A stretch of DNA of 64,000 bases from the NCBI RefSeq assembly GCF_047495875.1, contig NC_092463.1, forward strand, positions 33,545,724 through 33,609,723, in the 5' to 3' direction. The notes below the pieces were generated by a model. That model was not told the DNA's origin. It was given only the letters and a program-made list of their open reading frames with translations, and made no database searches. The DNA comes from Pithys albifrons albifrons (taxonomy: Eukaryota > Chordata > Aves > Passeriformes > Thamnophilidae). Made by a program: the position numbers and the translations under genes. The stretch's first letter is position 1. Every line of letters begins with the position of its first letter. Of this stretch, positions 12,746-27,381 are shown piece by piece.

Positions 12746-15700
12746 AGAGTGAAACATTATTTACAACAAGAAATTTTCATAGATAAGGAAAAATAAATGA
12801 GTCAGAGTGACACAACAGGGTGGAATTTAATCCAGCTGTTTGTGTCCTATGGCAACCCCAGATAAGCAATATCAGAAAAATGAATTAGGAATCCAGATGG
12901 CAATAAATATTATTCTCATCAATAAAGAACAGATGCCAAGAGTACTTTTGACATGTAAATACCATTTTACTGTATTCCTATCATTTGGCTATGCTTTTTC
13001 AAGTGAAAGGTTGGACAAAACAATCCTGGTCTCTTTTTCATTTCAGATGCTACTCTTATTTTTTTCATATACTCATGTTGCTGTGTTAATCCCCTCCTGC
13101 AGATTAAGTAACATGTAGGTATATCCTTAATGTTATAATAAATCGTCAAATCTAATTGCTTGAAAATGGTACACAGAAGAAATTTTCAACAAATACTATC
13201 TGACTGTGAAGTGGCAATAGCATAGTAATTCTGCAGCACCACTCTGGAATCCAAACAATTCGATGAACATTCTGGTGACTTTTTTGATCTCTTTGGAGTC
13301 CTCAAAACATCTGCAAGGAAAAAATAATTTTCCTCAAAATTATGTGAGAAACTGAGGAAATATTTTCTACTGTGAAAGCTAAAGGTACACACTAAATTGA
13401 AAAACAAGGATACCATTTAATCAAAATCAGAATTTATAGTTTCATGAAATTGTATTTAATGAGCTTTTTAATATGAAAATAAAAACTAGCTCGGACCAAA
13501 TTCAGAACTACCAATGATGTTTGTGATTACAGAAAGGAATAATATTGCTTTCTTTATCAGTTACTGAAAAAGTATACCTTGAGGTAAGACAGTATCTATT
13601 CACATTTTCTTCAGAAACAGCATAGAATGTTTTCTTCCCTGCCATGTTATTCAAGTAGTTTTTATTTATTATTTTGCTAGCAGTGAAATCAAAGGATATT
13701 TAGCAATTATTAAAAGCTCTGGAAATGCATATGCCAAAATAAAGCACAAATTAAGACTAAAGAGCCAACCCAAAATCTGGGGCTTCCTAACAGGTGTTGA
13801 ACTTCATAAGTGTAAGAATGTCAACATAAGGGCAAAAGGGAGTTATACATAAAAATCAGCTAACCATCAGCTAATGTGTGGATGATTTGTGTTCTTCCAG
13901 ACATGAAAATAAACCACTTACAGACTGCCCTCAGATTTCCACCATATAAATCTTTATGATACGCATTAAATTAAGGGGCAAATGGGCATGAAGAGGCACT
14001 AAGCTTCAGCACCAAACATAAGAATTCAATGCAGGGAAAAATAGCTGTCTGTATCGTCCACACCACCAAAGAAGAGGAAAAGTAATGCTTTCTCTAAATT
14101 CCAGCTCCTATAGGAGGCACAGATATGTCTGGTAGTTACAGACATATATTACTGTAGAAAGCCAAAAGATTTTCAGTGGAGGCTATCAAAGCTGGCATGC
14201 TGTACAAGTTAAAATGAAACAAAATACCTCACTGCTCACAGTGGCAATGTGCTGGCATTCTTACTTAAAGGTGAAAGAATAAATTGTAAACTGAAAAATT
14301 ACATCTGCATCAGAAACAATTATATAAATAACAGAAAAAACCCAGAAATAATTGTAGGCTTGTTGTCACTTCCCTGCTGGAAATTCTCCAAAGGGAAATA
14401 CCTACCTCTGAAATAGGTATGTAAGACTGAGAACTCTCCAGTGACAGCAAGCAGAGCGTTCCCATATTTCTTCAGACACCATCAGCATGTAATTCTGCCT
14501 AGCTGCCGCATAGCTAAGATGTAAGAGTTCAGACATGTATCACAGAGATGTACTGCTGAGGTGGCAGTTTATATCCACCTACAGAACATGCCACATGCTA
14601 GTGTTTACCATGTCCTAGTATTTACAGGAAAAACAGTATAAAGTTATCCAAGGGGAAGTGCACAAAACTAGTACAGTCATGTCTTTCTTTTGACTAGTCT
14701 ATAGTAAAGTGCGGAGCGATAAACAGAAAGTTCTCTATGGTACCTGAAGTGTAAGAGCTCTTTAGATGACGTCCAACAAACTGATCAGCATTTAAGCTTA
14801 TGGATAAAAACAAGTTGAGCTAATGGATATTCTGAAAAATGGGCCGTGTCTGTTGTTATGACCTCTGCTGAGGCCAGCTAAAGCATGCTGATATTAGTAG
14901 AGGAAAATTTGGTAGTCTGATGAGTGTGTCACATCAGTATTTTCTCCACGCAGACAAAACTGGAGTCTAAAAGCAATGTCCTTGATGAAGGCCAAGCTAT
15001 ATAATCAGCATTATAGGAGGAAATACCAAGTATTTCCTAGGGGGAAAATGACAATATGACAATATATCACTATAACATCCTACTTTTACCAGCTGCTTAT
15101 TCTGCGTTTGGGGACTTTTCTTGACACTTGTTAACTACCTAAATGTAATTAGAATAATCTCTTCCTTTTAAATTAGAACATATTTATCTATCAGTTTTAC
15201 TAATGGCCACCTGGATGTAACAAACACTGCCTGTGTGGTACCTTCTGCAGTGATTGCAAAAAGGAACTTCAGAGCATTCATCAAAATTCCACTTAGTTTT
15301 ACCAGAGAAATTTTACTTTCTATCTCAAGTTCCTGCCTTTGCCATTAAGAAACATTACTTGCCTAAACATAGCAGATAGTATTTAATTCATATATGCCAG
15401 TGGCAGCGGGATGTGTGGCCAGGATTGTGTACACACAGAAAACTATGTCAAAGATTATTAGCATGTATTTATACACTGCCCTGTTCTAAGAATACAAGCA
15501 ATCAAAATGAGGGGGGAAATGGTTTACTTAGCTTAAACATAGTGTAAAATATGTAACAGAGCTCAACTCCATTCTCTGAACATTGTTGTCGATCAAAGAC
15601 GTATTTGCAGGTGCATGAAGACTGGTAGAGATTTGAAGGTTGAAATACATAGCTGAGCATTATTTCTTTGCATTTTACATATCTTTGTAAGACAAGTTCC

Positions 15701-18654
15701 AGGTGCTACAGTGCTGAAAAGTCTTTCAGCTGCAGCAATTTGATGCTGCTGTCATTTTTGGGCAGGTATAACAGCGCAGTTGCACTAGAAACATATAAGA
15801 GGCCTATACACACACTGTAGCACTTCTTTGCTGAATTTAGATGGCTATCTAGAATATTTGGCACCAAAGGAAGTATCAGTTAGAGCCAGGTCACTGTAGC
15901 ATGAGTGAAGTTGGCTCTGGCCAAAAGGGAACATTTCCAACCTCTCTTCCCTTTAATTGCTTCTGACATTTCATGAAGGAAATAGATCAACACAGAAAAG
16001 CATTCAAAAAAAAACCCAAACCAACCAGCTGACTCTCTTTATATTCTAAATTCTCTAGGGAGAAAGGGAGCGATGAATTCTCACCTGTTAATTATTACCA
16101 AGAAACACAAAAATGTCAAGAAAATCAGTCTCTTAAGTATACATCTTTTATTGTTCCTTACAATCCAAAGCTTCACAAAGACCCAGCACAAAGGCCTCAG
16201 CTCTACATCAATGCCCTTTTTACAGAGAAGACATGTGGACAGGCCCTAAAGTTGGTGACTTAGGACAGTGTCCACCAAGGGGACATGGATGACAATATTA
16301 CAGGTTCAGTAATGAAAAAAAAACATCGAAAGCATAACACAAAAGTATTGTAAGTAGGTTTAGAAATCAAGATATCTAAAACTGTTATTTAGTCTTAAAC
16401 AACATGGCTTTTAATCATTAGAATTGTAACAGTTGCACAGCACTGAGGAACTTTAGTGCTCAGTTAAAGTTCCTGTTTGTTTCATACTATACCACTCTTT
16501 GCTTACTGGTTCTGACTTTTTAAGAGAGACATACAGTGTTACAGACTTCGTTGCACAAACAGACTACCACTCTTGACTAGCTTGGTTCCACTTAACACCT
16601 TCCATAGCACCTTTATTAAGTGAGGAACTGCCTCTTCACACCACAATGGGAAGAAATATAGAGAAGGATTCAGTTAATCTAAAATCTACATGTCTAGTGC
16701 ATATTAGTTTCCCATGTTACCTCTATAACCACTGGAAAGTGACAGAACCATCCAGAAAGTGAATCTTTCCAGCTATTTTAGGCACTATACTTTAAGAGAT
16801 GAGTTACTTATTGGAAGTGTACACCTCTCTATATAGAGGACAGACCTAGGCAACTAGATTAGATTAGCTGCCTAACTTTCATGTGCCTGAAACTAGATGC
16901 GATGAATCCTACCTAAAATGCAATACTGACAGTTTCCTCACGCACCAGTAGACTATCTGCTACTTTTTCCTATTTGAAGCTTTTCTCCACAATTCAAATT
17001 ATTTCCACTCTGCTGTGCCAGAAGGAGGGATGGTATCAGTGGTCTCTAAACTCATCAAAGTCAGATCTCCATCTGACTAAAAACACTGGGATCATGTGTC
17101 CAATGAAGGATATTTAAACTTCCTTTTTAGTTTACTTTTTCATGTTTCCAAATAACTAACAGAAAGAACTTGTCTGAACTCAAATCTGGTCTTTCATATT
17201 GTCAGACTAAGAATCTCTAGCAAGAGTGCATCTTTGTCCTCGTAATGCTGTCCCTTTAGAAACTTCTGAGATAAAGAAAGGGACTTCACAGTATGGTAAC
17301 ATACACTGGGGAAAAAGATGTTTGTGTCTCTGCTCTTACTCAAAAGAGACTTTTTCATGAACAACCACAAATGTCTATACATCCAACACATCCTTAACCT
17401 TTAGAAGGCTGCAAACAGTCATTGTTCTCCAGGCATGGAGATTTCTGCACAGAATACCAGTTATTATTCAGACTCCTTCTTTTCTTGTTTTCAGCCTTAT
17501 ACTACAGCAGGAACTCTCATCTCTCTGAAAGCTCCAAGAGAAGCAAAAAAAGGAGAGCAAATGTCACATATTTGCTATATCAACTCATAAAACCACAACA
17601 GAGACAAGAAATGGGTTTAAGCCAGAAAGACTGGAGCCACATCCCAATCTGCGCCCTCCCACAGAATAAAGCAGACTGAGATCCTCTGTTTTGGTCTGGA
17701 TTCAATTCTGCTGTAGATGGAAATCGTTTAGACTGATGAAGAAAAGACTTGCCAGGAAAACACAGCAATGCCAGGGACTTCAAATTCACTATCTCAATGG
17801 CTCTCCAAGTTCCTAATGTGTCTAGGAACACGAAAAGGTGACTTTACACCTCGCAAGTAAATCTCTGGGGCAGAAGGCAGAAACAGGCAGACTTCCCTGT
17901 AGAACTCCTTAGCTATTTATTGAGTTGACAAATTAACTCATTGACACCATCCAACACACTCCTTTGGCCATAAGCTTTTCTTTCTTGACCTTATGCTGCA
18001 TGTGGTTCACAAACTGGAGTTCTGGCTGTTGATGATGTGATGGTGCTGAAGTTACTGAAGGATCTGAGAGCTCCTTCTTCGACAAAAGTCAATATTTTAG
18101 AAGATGCCTGAGTTAAAAGTTTTGGTTTTATCATGATCCTTTCTCTTCTGGCACCAACTGTTTGCCTTAGTGCAAGAAAAAGAGTTGGGTCAGGATTCCT
18201 GAGGGAGTCCAGAATGTACCCTGGATACACCATCAGGTAAAATTCCACCTCTGACAGGCAGGTATATTCCCATGGCATCAAGGAATTAGTGATGCCAAGA
18301 TCTATGATACAGCAAACATCAAAGCTCCTGGGCTCTAAGTCTTTGGCTCAAAACAGACAAAAATAAAAACCAATGAGAACAAATGCAGTTGAATTTTCCT
18401 TCAACAAGTATTTAATCACATGCTAAAACTTGTGTTGTTTCTACAATTTTCTAGGTTGTCACTCTCTTATTTTCTAAATTTTCCATATAGCTTTTTCATA
18501 GTTTTTAGTTTGTGGGTGGAAATATTTAATTAATACAGATCCAGAGCACTGGATCTCATTGAACCCCATAAAACAGCCAGCATCCATCCATCTATAAGAA
18601 TGTTCACCAAAAATGAAGATAAAATTAAAAGGCTGCAGCATTATAATAGAAAAT

Positions 18655-18905
18655 TGCATATAAAAATATATATTAATATCTCATATAATAAATACCTATC
18701 ATATATATCATATATGGAGAGTTATATATGTCTCAGAAATACATAATATATTGATTATATATGTAATATATATTATATATATTGACTATATATTCAATCT
18801 CTATTATGTAGTATTAATATTATCAATATAATACTTTTAAATATATATAATATAATTTTATTATGCATATCTAATCAATATATAATGATAACTTATAATA
18901 CAATC
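18655..18905. repeat. AT-rich block with TATA/ATAT palindromes
   Basis: About 250 bp of almost pure A/T with overlapping self-complementary words (atatatatcatatatgg, atatattatatatatt). It may be a decayed (TA)n microsatellite and could form cruciforms. Confidence 0.85.
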
Positions 18906-21737
18906 AAATTGTACTAACAAATTTTAAACTACTTTAGTGTTTTAAAAATTTGAGAATCACAATGTATTAGTTAGCCCTACAATTGCTACTTCAAGGAACA
19001 CAAAAAGCAAATCCTTTCTTAAATAAGTTGCCAACTCAGAAAAGAGTGAATAGTCACAGCACTTACCCTCCATATTAAGCCTTAAAAAATTAAATCCATA
19101 CACAAAACTATGGTACTGGTAGTGTATGTTTTACTCTCAATTGACTCAACTAGTGTTTTAATGAAAATTGCAGTAACCTAGATCCACTAAAAGGAAGAGT
19201 ACCTTGGCTTACAGGTTTATATGAACACTTTCTCATTAAAATAAATGATTAAAATATTGGCTCAATTGATGCTATAGCCTGATTTAAGGAACAGATGGTG
19301 ACAAATAAAGAAAAATATATCTGCACTTAATTTTTCTATGCACCTAAGAAAAAATTATAACATCTGAAATGGTTACACCAGTTATCAGTTGAACCAAATG
19401 TCCTACATCTCCACTGTTGGAATCATGTAGCTTTCTGGTGTTAATGCATTGCGTGAAAGGCACTGGGATACTTCCAGTCATCCTTGTGCTTTAGACATGG
19501 GATGCATATGGGGAAGCCATAAAGCAAGAAACAGAAGTTCTTTACATAAAATGAGCACTGGTTCAAGCAGACATTGTTCATTGATCACTTTTCCAGAAAT
19601 ATTAGGCCTTACAAGTAATTGGGCTGGCTCAAGAGCAAGTAGGAATTTATTAAGCCAGAAAAGAGTTGGGTTTTCCTGAAATTCCTGTCTGAACTTTGAA
19701 TGAGCCTTTTTATGCCGAATGTCCTCAAGGAAACCTGTAACTTTTACCTCTTTTTATCATGGTATAGATATTCATGTCTTGGAAGTGTAAGTTGACACAA
19801 GGCCTGAGGTTGAACTACAAATGTCAAAGCGGTACATGGAAATGTTTACTTGCCCTATAAGTACCTATTGTTCTTTTTTTTACAAAAAATAATTTAAAAA
19901 TTCCTTCTGAAATTAAAAAAGACTCTACTAACCCAAGACTTTTAAAATAAAAAGAAGCAGCTACTATGGTAATTAGACTGCACCAAAATCTGGATTTGGC
20001 TTGTTTGTTCTCATCTTCTGCCCTCCAACAAAGACAGCCCTACAGCCTCAGCACTGTAAAGGATGGAAGTCAAATGCAAGTCTGATGGGAAGATCACCAA
20101 CAAGCTGGGTATGGTTTTGCACTGCCACATGAGGAACCAAATCCAGTTTGCCCAGAGAGAGCTCCAGTAGTCAGTCTGATGCTACATTTTGCTTCTCTAA
20201 GGACTCTGAATCATCCTCTTTATTTGTGTACTCCTCCCACATGCAAGGTCCCATATGAAGCAGTTTATCCTTCCTAGCGAAAAAGGCTGCACATGGGAAC
20301 CCTCAGGAGCATGTGCAATTCCACTGCTCAATTGGCTAAGGATGTAATGCAGAACACCCAGAGACCAAGCACAATGCCAGCATAGGAGAAAAGAACAGTC
20401 TTGAAATGCAATTCCACTAAGCCCTATACTCAAATACCACAGGACTAGGTCAGCTGCTTATCAGATTACTGCCATGCTCTACAGATGATGTGATGCCAAG
20501 CAAGCTTGCATTAGGTTTTTTCTGTCCTTTAGAGGGGAAAGGTTTTCCAATAGCATTTATCAGGCTGATTTCAGTGATTCTTCACTTGTGAAAAATTATT
20601 CTGGATCACTTTTAGAAATTATATCTGAAAGGCAAATCTAAAGTTGGGGGGCTTATTTCAATTTTTAAAAGTGATTTTAAGCATTAAAAATAACTGTTGA
20701 TTGTATCAACTTACATTTCTTCTAAGATAACTTAGGCTTTTCTATAAAGCACCTTCGAATCATTCCGGAATCGATTCATTAAGCCGTGAGAGGGAGACAA
20801 GATGTTATGGAAGAGGGTAGCACTGTCTGTCATGCACAATAATGGCATTTTCCATGGCACAGTAGTATTAAATAATACATTCTGTTGAGCCCTAACATTT
20901 CATGTGCAGATTATGCTCATGAGTTAGTCATGGTAAACTGTAGAAAAAAAACACCAGAATTATTACTCTCTTTTTCTTAAATGCAGGATAACATCTCTCG
21001 GGACTTGTCAAATAATTGAGAACATGCTTTTGTCTAAAATCAGGAGAATAATTCTTTTAACATTGAGATAAAAACACTTGTTAGCCTTACATATGGCACT
21101 GTTGTAAGGCAGTGTCAAGATAGGACAGCACCCACTGGATTCCTACTCCATTTTGGTTTCATACCTGTGGTCTCCAATGTTGCTAAATGAATCCCTCATC
21201 TGGAAGGTCATTACTGATTTTCAGAAAGCAAAGTTAAATTACTTTTAGAATATTTGCTTTAAAGCATGCTGCAAAGTGAAGTGATGACTATGCATTTTCA
21301 GTCCCAGGCATATAAAGAAAATGGACTTGAATTTACATTTTTATAGTAAATTTAAAAGTAGCAACAGAAGAAAGTAAGACTTTCCATCATACTGGGAGGT
21401 AGGAACAACAATCCTTTTAGTGTGGATTTTTAATAGAAAATGTTTTCACATGTCCCTTCATTTGTATTGGAAGGGTATTTGGTTCTGCAGCATTTAAATA
21501 AATCAGTAAATTATTTCCTACTTAAATTTGTGAAAATCTGAAGTGGGAGGATTTTTAGCAGGTGGAAAGATCTTTGGGGGTTTAAGGAAAGTTGTGTTAG
21601 TCATCGGACTCATTGAATATTTCCTGGTTTAGGAAAGCTCGGGGTTTTTATGTTCATTTGGTTTTCCAAAGGCTCGTCCCTACTCAGGGAAGTATCAGAA
21701 TTCAGGGACACCTGTTGACCTTTAGGGAATTAATTGT

Positions 21738-21791
<54 letters not shown>

Positions 21792-21802
21792 CAGATAGAT
21801 AA
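21738..21802 (+). repeat. (GATA)n microsatellite
   Basis: About 16 tandem GATA units with a single T-to-C-type interruption (agacagatagat) near the right end. This near-perfect tract is likely to vary in length between individuals. Confidence 0.98.
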
Positions 21803-22934
21803 TGCAGTAACCTAAAAGGGAGAAAATTAATGATCTCAGCATTACGGTGACATGTTAAAGGATGACCTTGCACAATGAAGTTCAAATGTTGCTCTCATAC
21901 AGAAAGAATGTAATCCAGAAATAGGTTGAATAGCACCTTGAAGAGCAAGGGTTCGTGAATACATATTGAAGACTTGCATTAATCCATTCTAAAGATTTAC
22001 ATTAATCCATTCCAGGAGGCATTTTGCATGACACAAAAAGAAAAACATTCCTGCCTCCAGCATATTAAAAAATGGAAGCTAAATTCTATTTATCAGAATG
22101 GAATAATACTGACTAATCTTTTTTTATATCTTATAATTGCAGACATTTTGCAATGAGTTCATCGTTTCTCAACAATCCACTCTGTACCAAAGCACCTAGG
22201 TAATACTTGAGCATAATGCTACAGCTGAAGCATACAATCATTTCAGTTCTGGATACCACAATCCCATTTCATATATGTCAATGTATACACATTTGACCTT
22301 AACAAGCCAAAGAGCCTGCAAGGAAATTAAGTACAAAATAGCTTCCATCTAAAATACTGTCAGAACAGTATTTTTTCTGAGCCTTGCTCAACACATCTGA
22401 TTGCACTTAGGCTTTTAAAGTCTTATGCGAAACATCAGTATCAAACTACAGACTTCCTCAGTGCACTTAAAATGCTAATAGACAGAGAAGAAGAAATTAA
22501 CATTTCAGAACTTGAACTTTTGCACTGGTGTCTGATTGATCACTAACAGCCTTAGCTTTTATTTAAAAGTAAGCAGACGCATACCATAGATTGGGAAACA
22601 GAAATCCTGAGTGAGTAATCAAACCTGAAAGGTACCATAAAACTGCAAAAGACAGAAATCCTTATAAGCAACATTTCAGAGCAATGTGCTTGTTTATTTA
22701 AACTTCAGACAGTGTTTGGTGTAGACACTAACTTACTGATGATTTGCAAGGGATCTGTCCTATATGTAAATCTGGCTACATTGCATAAATGAAAAGAAAT
22801 TTAAAAAATAAATTCTGTCACATACTGGTATTAATAGCAACAGTCCTTGTCCCTTTACCACCTCAGCAACTAAATTAGCAATGGACCATTTTCATGGGGT
22901 AGGAACGGTACTCTGCAATTAGTGCTCCCACTGA
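21803..22934. other. Non-coding, nothing recognised
   Basis: AT-rich. A small tandem duplication of acattaatccattc-like sequence occurs at 21976-22014. Confidence 0.55.
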
Positions 22935-23388
22935 GACCCTCTAAAGCACACTGCTGCTCTCTCCCCACACCTGCCCTCCTCTGCGGCAGGCTAGAGAGGA
23001 AAACTGGAGGCAAAAAAGGTAAAGATCAGGTGCTGAGATAAGAAAATTTACTGGAAACAGTAATGAGATAAGAAAATTAACAGATACAGCAACAATATTA
23101 ATAACAAAAGTGTACAAAAGAGAGTGGTTCATATGGAAAATGCTCACCGCAAAGCTCAACCCAACCACAGCCACACCACTCTGACCATTCCCTCCACCTC
23201 AGAACCAGTGCCATCCCAGAGCTCCCTTTGCCATGCTTACTTGACTGGAAGGGGCTCCTTCCCCTGGAAGAGACTCACTTCCTCCCATCCCCAGCAGTGA
23301 TGTGAGGTGCTATAGCCTAACCTCCATGTTCTAGCCATGCCCCTCTTGGCTGCTGCAAAAATTAACCGTCTTAGCTGGAACCATGACA
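22935..23388 (+). mobile_element. Endogenous retrovirus LTR, 5' end degraded
   Basis: The end (gcaaaaattaaccgtcttagctggaaccatgaca) parallels the end of the LTR at 36151-36733 (aaaattaactctatcccaggcaaaatcaggaca). The A-rich block and following C-rich block also correspond. A short tandem duplication (gataagaaaatt twice, 23038-23080) lies inside. The left boundary could not be fixed and no target-site duplication was found. Confidence 0.65.
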
Positions 23389-26300
23389 ACCATCAAATGC
23401 AAGTGCTTTCTTCCAGCCCCACTTCCAAGGGATGTGTTAGTTTGACTTTTTGAAAGATCAGGGAGGTTTGATGAGTTGATAAGCAAGGAAAGAAATGCCT
23501 GAAGTGAGAAGGACTGTTTCCTTTTGGAGTCTGACTGAACTGCCTTAAAGATGCCAGTGGCTCACTGGAAGTTTACAAGATGCTGTCTGTAGAAAGTTTT
23601 CTATGGTTTTGTTTGGAAATGAAGCTTCTGCTTCTCCTGCATGCAAAACTGGCACAGGAGACATGTTGTTGCAAATGGGCCAGGCTATATTTCTGTCCCT
23701 GAAGGACTTGGCTCAAAGAGACAATGTGCCCTGATCCTGTCACACAAAAATTTTCTCTCTTCCAGCTCATCACAAATTCTGAGGCAAATTTTCTGTTACT
23801 TTTCCAAGAAGCAAAATTAGCAGATCCACTGAAATAAAACACATGAGCTTGTTGCTAGTGTTCAGAAGTGTTGATCTCATGGAGTGAATCTGCAAATGAG
23901 CAAGACATGATTCAAGGCAGCTACAAGTAAGGTCAGAAGAGTGCAAAGAGAGACAGGTCTGTCAAACCTCTTAGAGAACTTCAATACCACTTGATGGTTT
24001 GTTCACAGATGCTATATATTGTAGCAGCTATTTGGCAAAGGACAACTCTGGAACCATGCTATTTATTACTATATACTTTGCAACTTTTTCTTTTCCTTGT
24101 TCTTTCATAAACACATTGGCTGAGAATCATTGTTTTGCAGCTGCCAGATGCAATAAATCTCCCAGCACACTCGCATTCCCAGCTTCAGCTTGTTCTAAAA
24201 GAAAAGGCAAACATTGTAAGATTTAGTAAACAACCATCCTGCAAACTGAAAACACCTCAAAGTTCTGCTTGATAAAGTCACTCAGACAGGATGAAATCAA
24301 TTTGAGATAGAAGTTCATAATTAGATTTTTTGGACTAGGAAGGAAAGGGTAAAATGTGCTTTTCGGTTTCATTTTGTTGGGAAAAAAAACAAAGACTTTT
24401 TAAAATTTGACTTCTGAATTTGTTTACTTTCTCTATGATGGGCACAACAGCAGTGCGAGTCAATAGCATTGCTTTTCCTGAGACAGAGAGGGAGAGATAC
24501 TGGTTATAGCAAAAAGGAAGGGATTTGGTGGAACCAATCAGAGAGGAACACTCCTGAACTTTAGGAAAGGCTGAATCTGGATCTGGCATTTGGTGTTTAG
24601 GCTCATTTGGGGAACAAACAGCTCTGTAGTGCATGCTGCAACAAATGGATGAGTGATTCACTACAGTGTGGTGGCCTAAAACAAAGCCACCTTTCTGTTT
24701 GGAAGGGGAGGTTCACTCATGAGCCAGCAGTAGGGCAGGCTCCTGCTTAAAAGGTCATCAAAGCGAGTGGGAAATTTCAAGTGGTTGGAGGTAGCTTTGA
24801 ATGAAGATGAATTCTACTCCATTCTTTAAATACTCCTCATCCTCCCTCCACACCTGCATATGAGCAAAGACTCATGTTGAAGAAGACCAGAGGAGCAGGC
24901 TGGGCCTCAAGGGGCTCAGTAAAAGCTCTGAGAGAGCCCAGTCCTCTTCCTCATCTTGTTAGCAGTCTTCCTTTCTTCCTCAGTGTTGATTTTCCCTCTT
25001 GTTTTCCAGACTATTCTTTGCTAATGTAATTTGAATTTAAAATATTTTGGAATTGCAATCCTGTCTCATTTTTGCCTTGAAGACAATTATAAACAAAGAT
25101 ATGTTAATAAGAGTCATACTCAAATGGAGTAAATGGGGAAATCATGGGGGGAAATGTGACAGTGATGCAAAACCCACTGTGTGAAAATCCATTGGGTAAG
25201 ATGACTTCTAGAATTTCCTACGAATACCCTGAAACTATTCTTTAAACTAATGCTTTCATCCAACAGCCGCTCACAACTGGGGAGTTTATAGGCCTATTAT
25301 AAGCCTGCCAAAAGTACTGCGGTCACAGCCAAATCCCAATAGCCTCTCTGAAAAGATCCACATTGGGACAAAATGAAGTAAGTTTGGTTTCTTTGACATT
25401 TGGAGGGAAAGAGCAAAATAAAATTCAGTGCATAACTAACAACTGCCATCTGCCATGCTAGAAATTGCTGTTTTCGCTTCCCAGGATAAAAAGCAATAAG
25501 CTGATACGAGACTCCTACTCTGCAAGTGGCTATTTTGAGGGGGAATTTGCTTGTGAATTTAAACATAAGAATCTGATTTTAAATTAGCTGACAAGTCACA
25601 ACACTCAGAGTAAGCACTCAAAGACAGTAGGGAGGAAGAATACAAGATCCTGACTGAGCAGCAGGCCTTTTGCACAGTTCCCTGTGAAGAAAAAAAAAGA
25701 AAAGAAGAAAAAGGATCAAGAGCCACACTATGAGCATACGCAATGATTCAGCTCAAAAATTTATACAGCAGCCCAGAAAAGAAATGGGATAAATGTGCCA
25801 GATAAACATCCATATATCTGCAGTTGCTATCAGAACTTAAAAAATAAACCTCGCTCCGTATTGAGGTCTCCACAATGAAAACTATGCATGATACAAACAT
25901 TTAGTGAGGTGCTCCAGGCCCAGGATGGGAACTGGAAGAACAAGAGAGAATTTGCCTAAGAGCTTTTGATCTCACTTGTGCTGAAGACCATATCTCCCAT
26001 CGTCTAGGTCCACAACTGGACAGTGCATCTTGAAGAGCTGTTTTCTTCCGCTCTCCAAAACCACTTGGACTAGACTTAGAGATTACTCCCAGTATCTAGC
26101 ACAGGATAGATGGACACAGTAGTTTCCTCAGGAAAGCCATTCTCATCTTTTGCAGAAATTGGTCTCTGCAGGGTTTTTGGCAGCAGCTCTCAATCTCTTG
26201 CAAGCTCAAATAACCTGCCAGAAGCCTTTTACCATTGCCACTCCCTATGCCAGGCTAATAGTCCAGAGTTTTTGTGCCTATTGCTCATTCCGGTTCATTG

Positions 26301-26662
26301 TGCTCTGTGACATTGCTATGGGACACAGCTCAGGCTCAGTGATTCTTGCAAGGTAAACAAGGACATAGACAATATGCTAAAGAGATCAACTAATCCAGAA
26401 ATAATCCTGCTATTTAGAGCTGTTTCTTCACAATGAAAATTAAAGGAGAGAGGGTGGGTAGAGGTCAGGAGTAAAAATGAACATCTAATGAACATACTCC
26501 TGCCAGACTAATGTGACATGCTGTGCTGTTATTCTGGAGGGTGGATAGGTGTGTGTGCATATGTGTGTGTGAGAATTCATGCATCCTGAAGAATTCTGGA
26601 ATAGAGAAACTTTATCACTCCAGAAATTTCATGATTAATTCTGTATACACTGAAAACACACA

Positions 26663-26714
<52 letters not shown>

Positions 26715-27381
26715 CCACAAAACTGAATTTCATCTATTTCTGGAAATCTCTGTCATGACATCTTTGGCACCTCACCAAGAAAACCTTTATTTTGCATGGC
26801 CTTTTTGGATCATAATTATTTAAACTTAATTTTGACAGTGTGAGATCCTGCATCAGTCTTCTCTGCCTGTCTAAAAACCTAGCTGAGGTAGTTTTTCTTC
26901 TATCATCAGAATTTATCACTTCCTCTAACAGAGATGAAAGCCAAGTTTCTTCACTGTTCAGTATCAAAAGCCAAATGTAATTGACACACTCTAAAGGGAT
27001 AAATGCTCAGCTGATTCTGTGTGTCACATGGGCCCGTCCTCTAAAATCCATTCTAAAAACAGGTTAAGACTTCTTGTCTTAATTCACATAGACAAGATAC
27101 TTACAAGAAGCATTTCAAGGTGTTAACACATTAAGGATTTCTAAGTGAATAGCAGTTAGGAAGAGTCTTTTTCTGCATGGAGATTTTTCAGTGGCAATAT
27201 GATGACTGAATTGAAGGATGGCATTTTGATCATCGATGATCACATCACAAGGTTATCAGTAAGGAAACATTGGAGAAAAAATAAAAGACCATTTCTCTTG
27301 CCATATTGAGTGATAAGTCATATTATTTGAAACAATTATGAGTGTCAGTAAAGAAATAAATAAATATAAGGCAGAGGAACT
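23389..27381. other. Non-coding, no recognised gene
   Basis: AT-rich sequence holding the CA microsatellite. Open frames here are short and without domain features. Confidence 0.55.
26655..26711 (+). repeat. (CA)n microsatellite
   Basis: A run of CA dinucleotides, about 50 bp uninterrupted after an initial cacaaacaca. A TG-rich stretch (gtgtgtgcatatgtgtgtgtg, 26550-26571) lies 85 bp upstream, so the two could pair. Confidence 0.98.

Larger units (their letters stand above)
11695..21737. other. Ten-kilobase gene-free stretch
   Basis: Uniform AT-rich sequence without a recognised transposon, apart from the purine tract at 12590 and the AT block at 18655. No frame resembles a known protein. 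The absence of young repeats means conserved non-coding elements could lie here, but I cannot detect them without alignment. Confidence 0.55.

Noticed and set aside
22935..23388. First read as a minus-strand LTR because its right end looks like reverse-complemented TGTCATGG
   Set aside because: The internal A-rich block followed by C-rich sequence and the aaaattaac...ccatgaca ending align in the same direction as the LTR at 36151, so the plus orientation is preferred.
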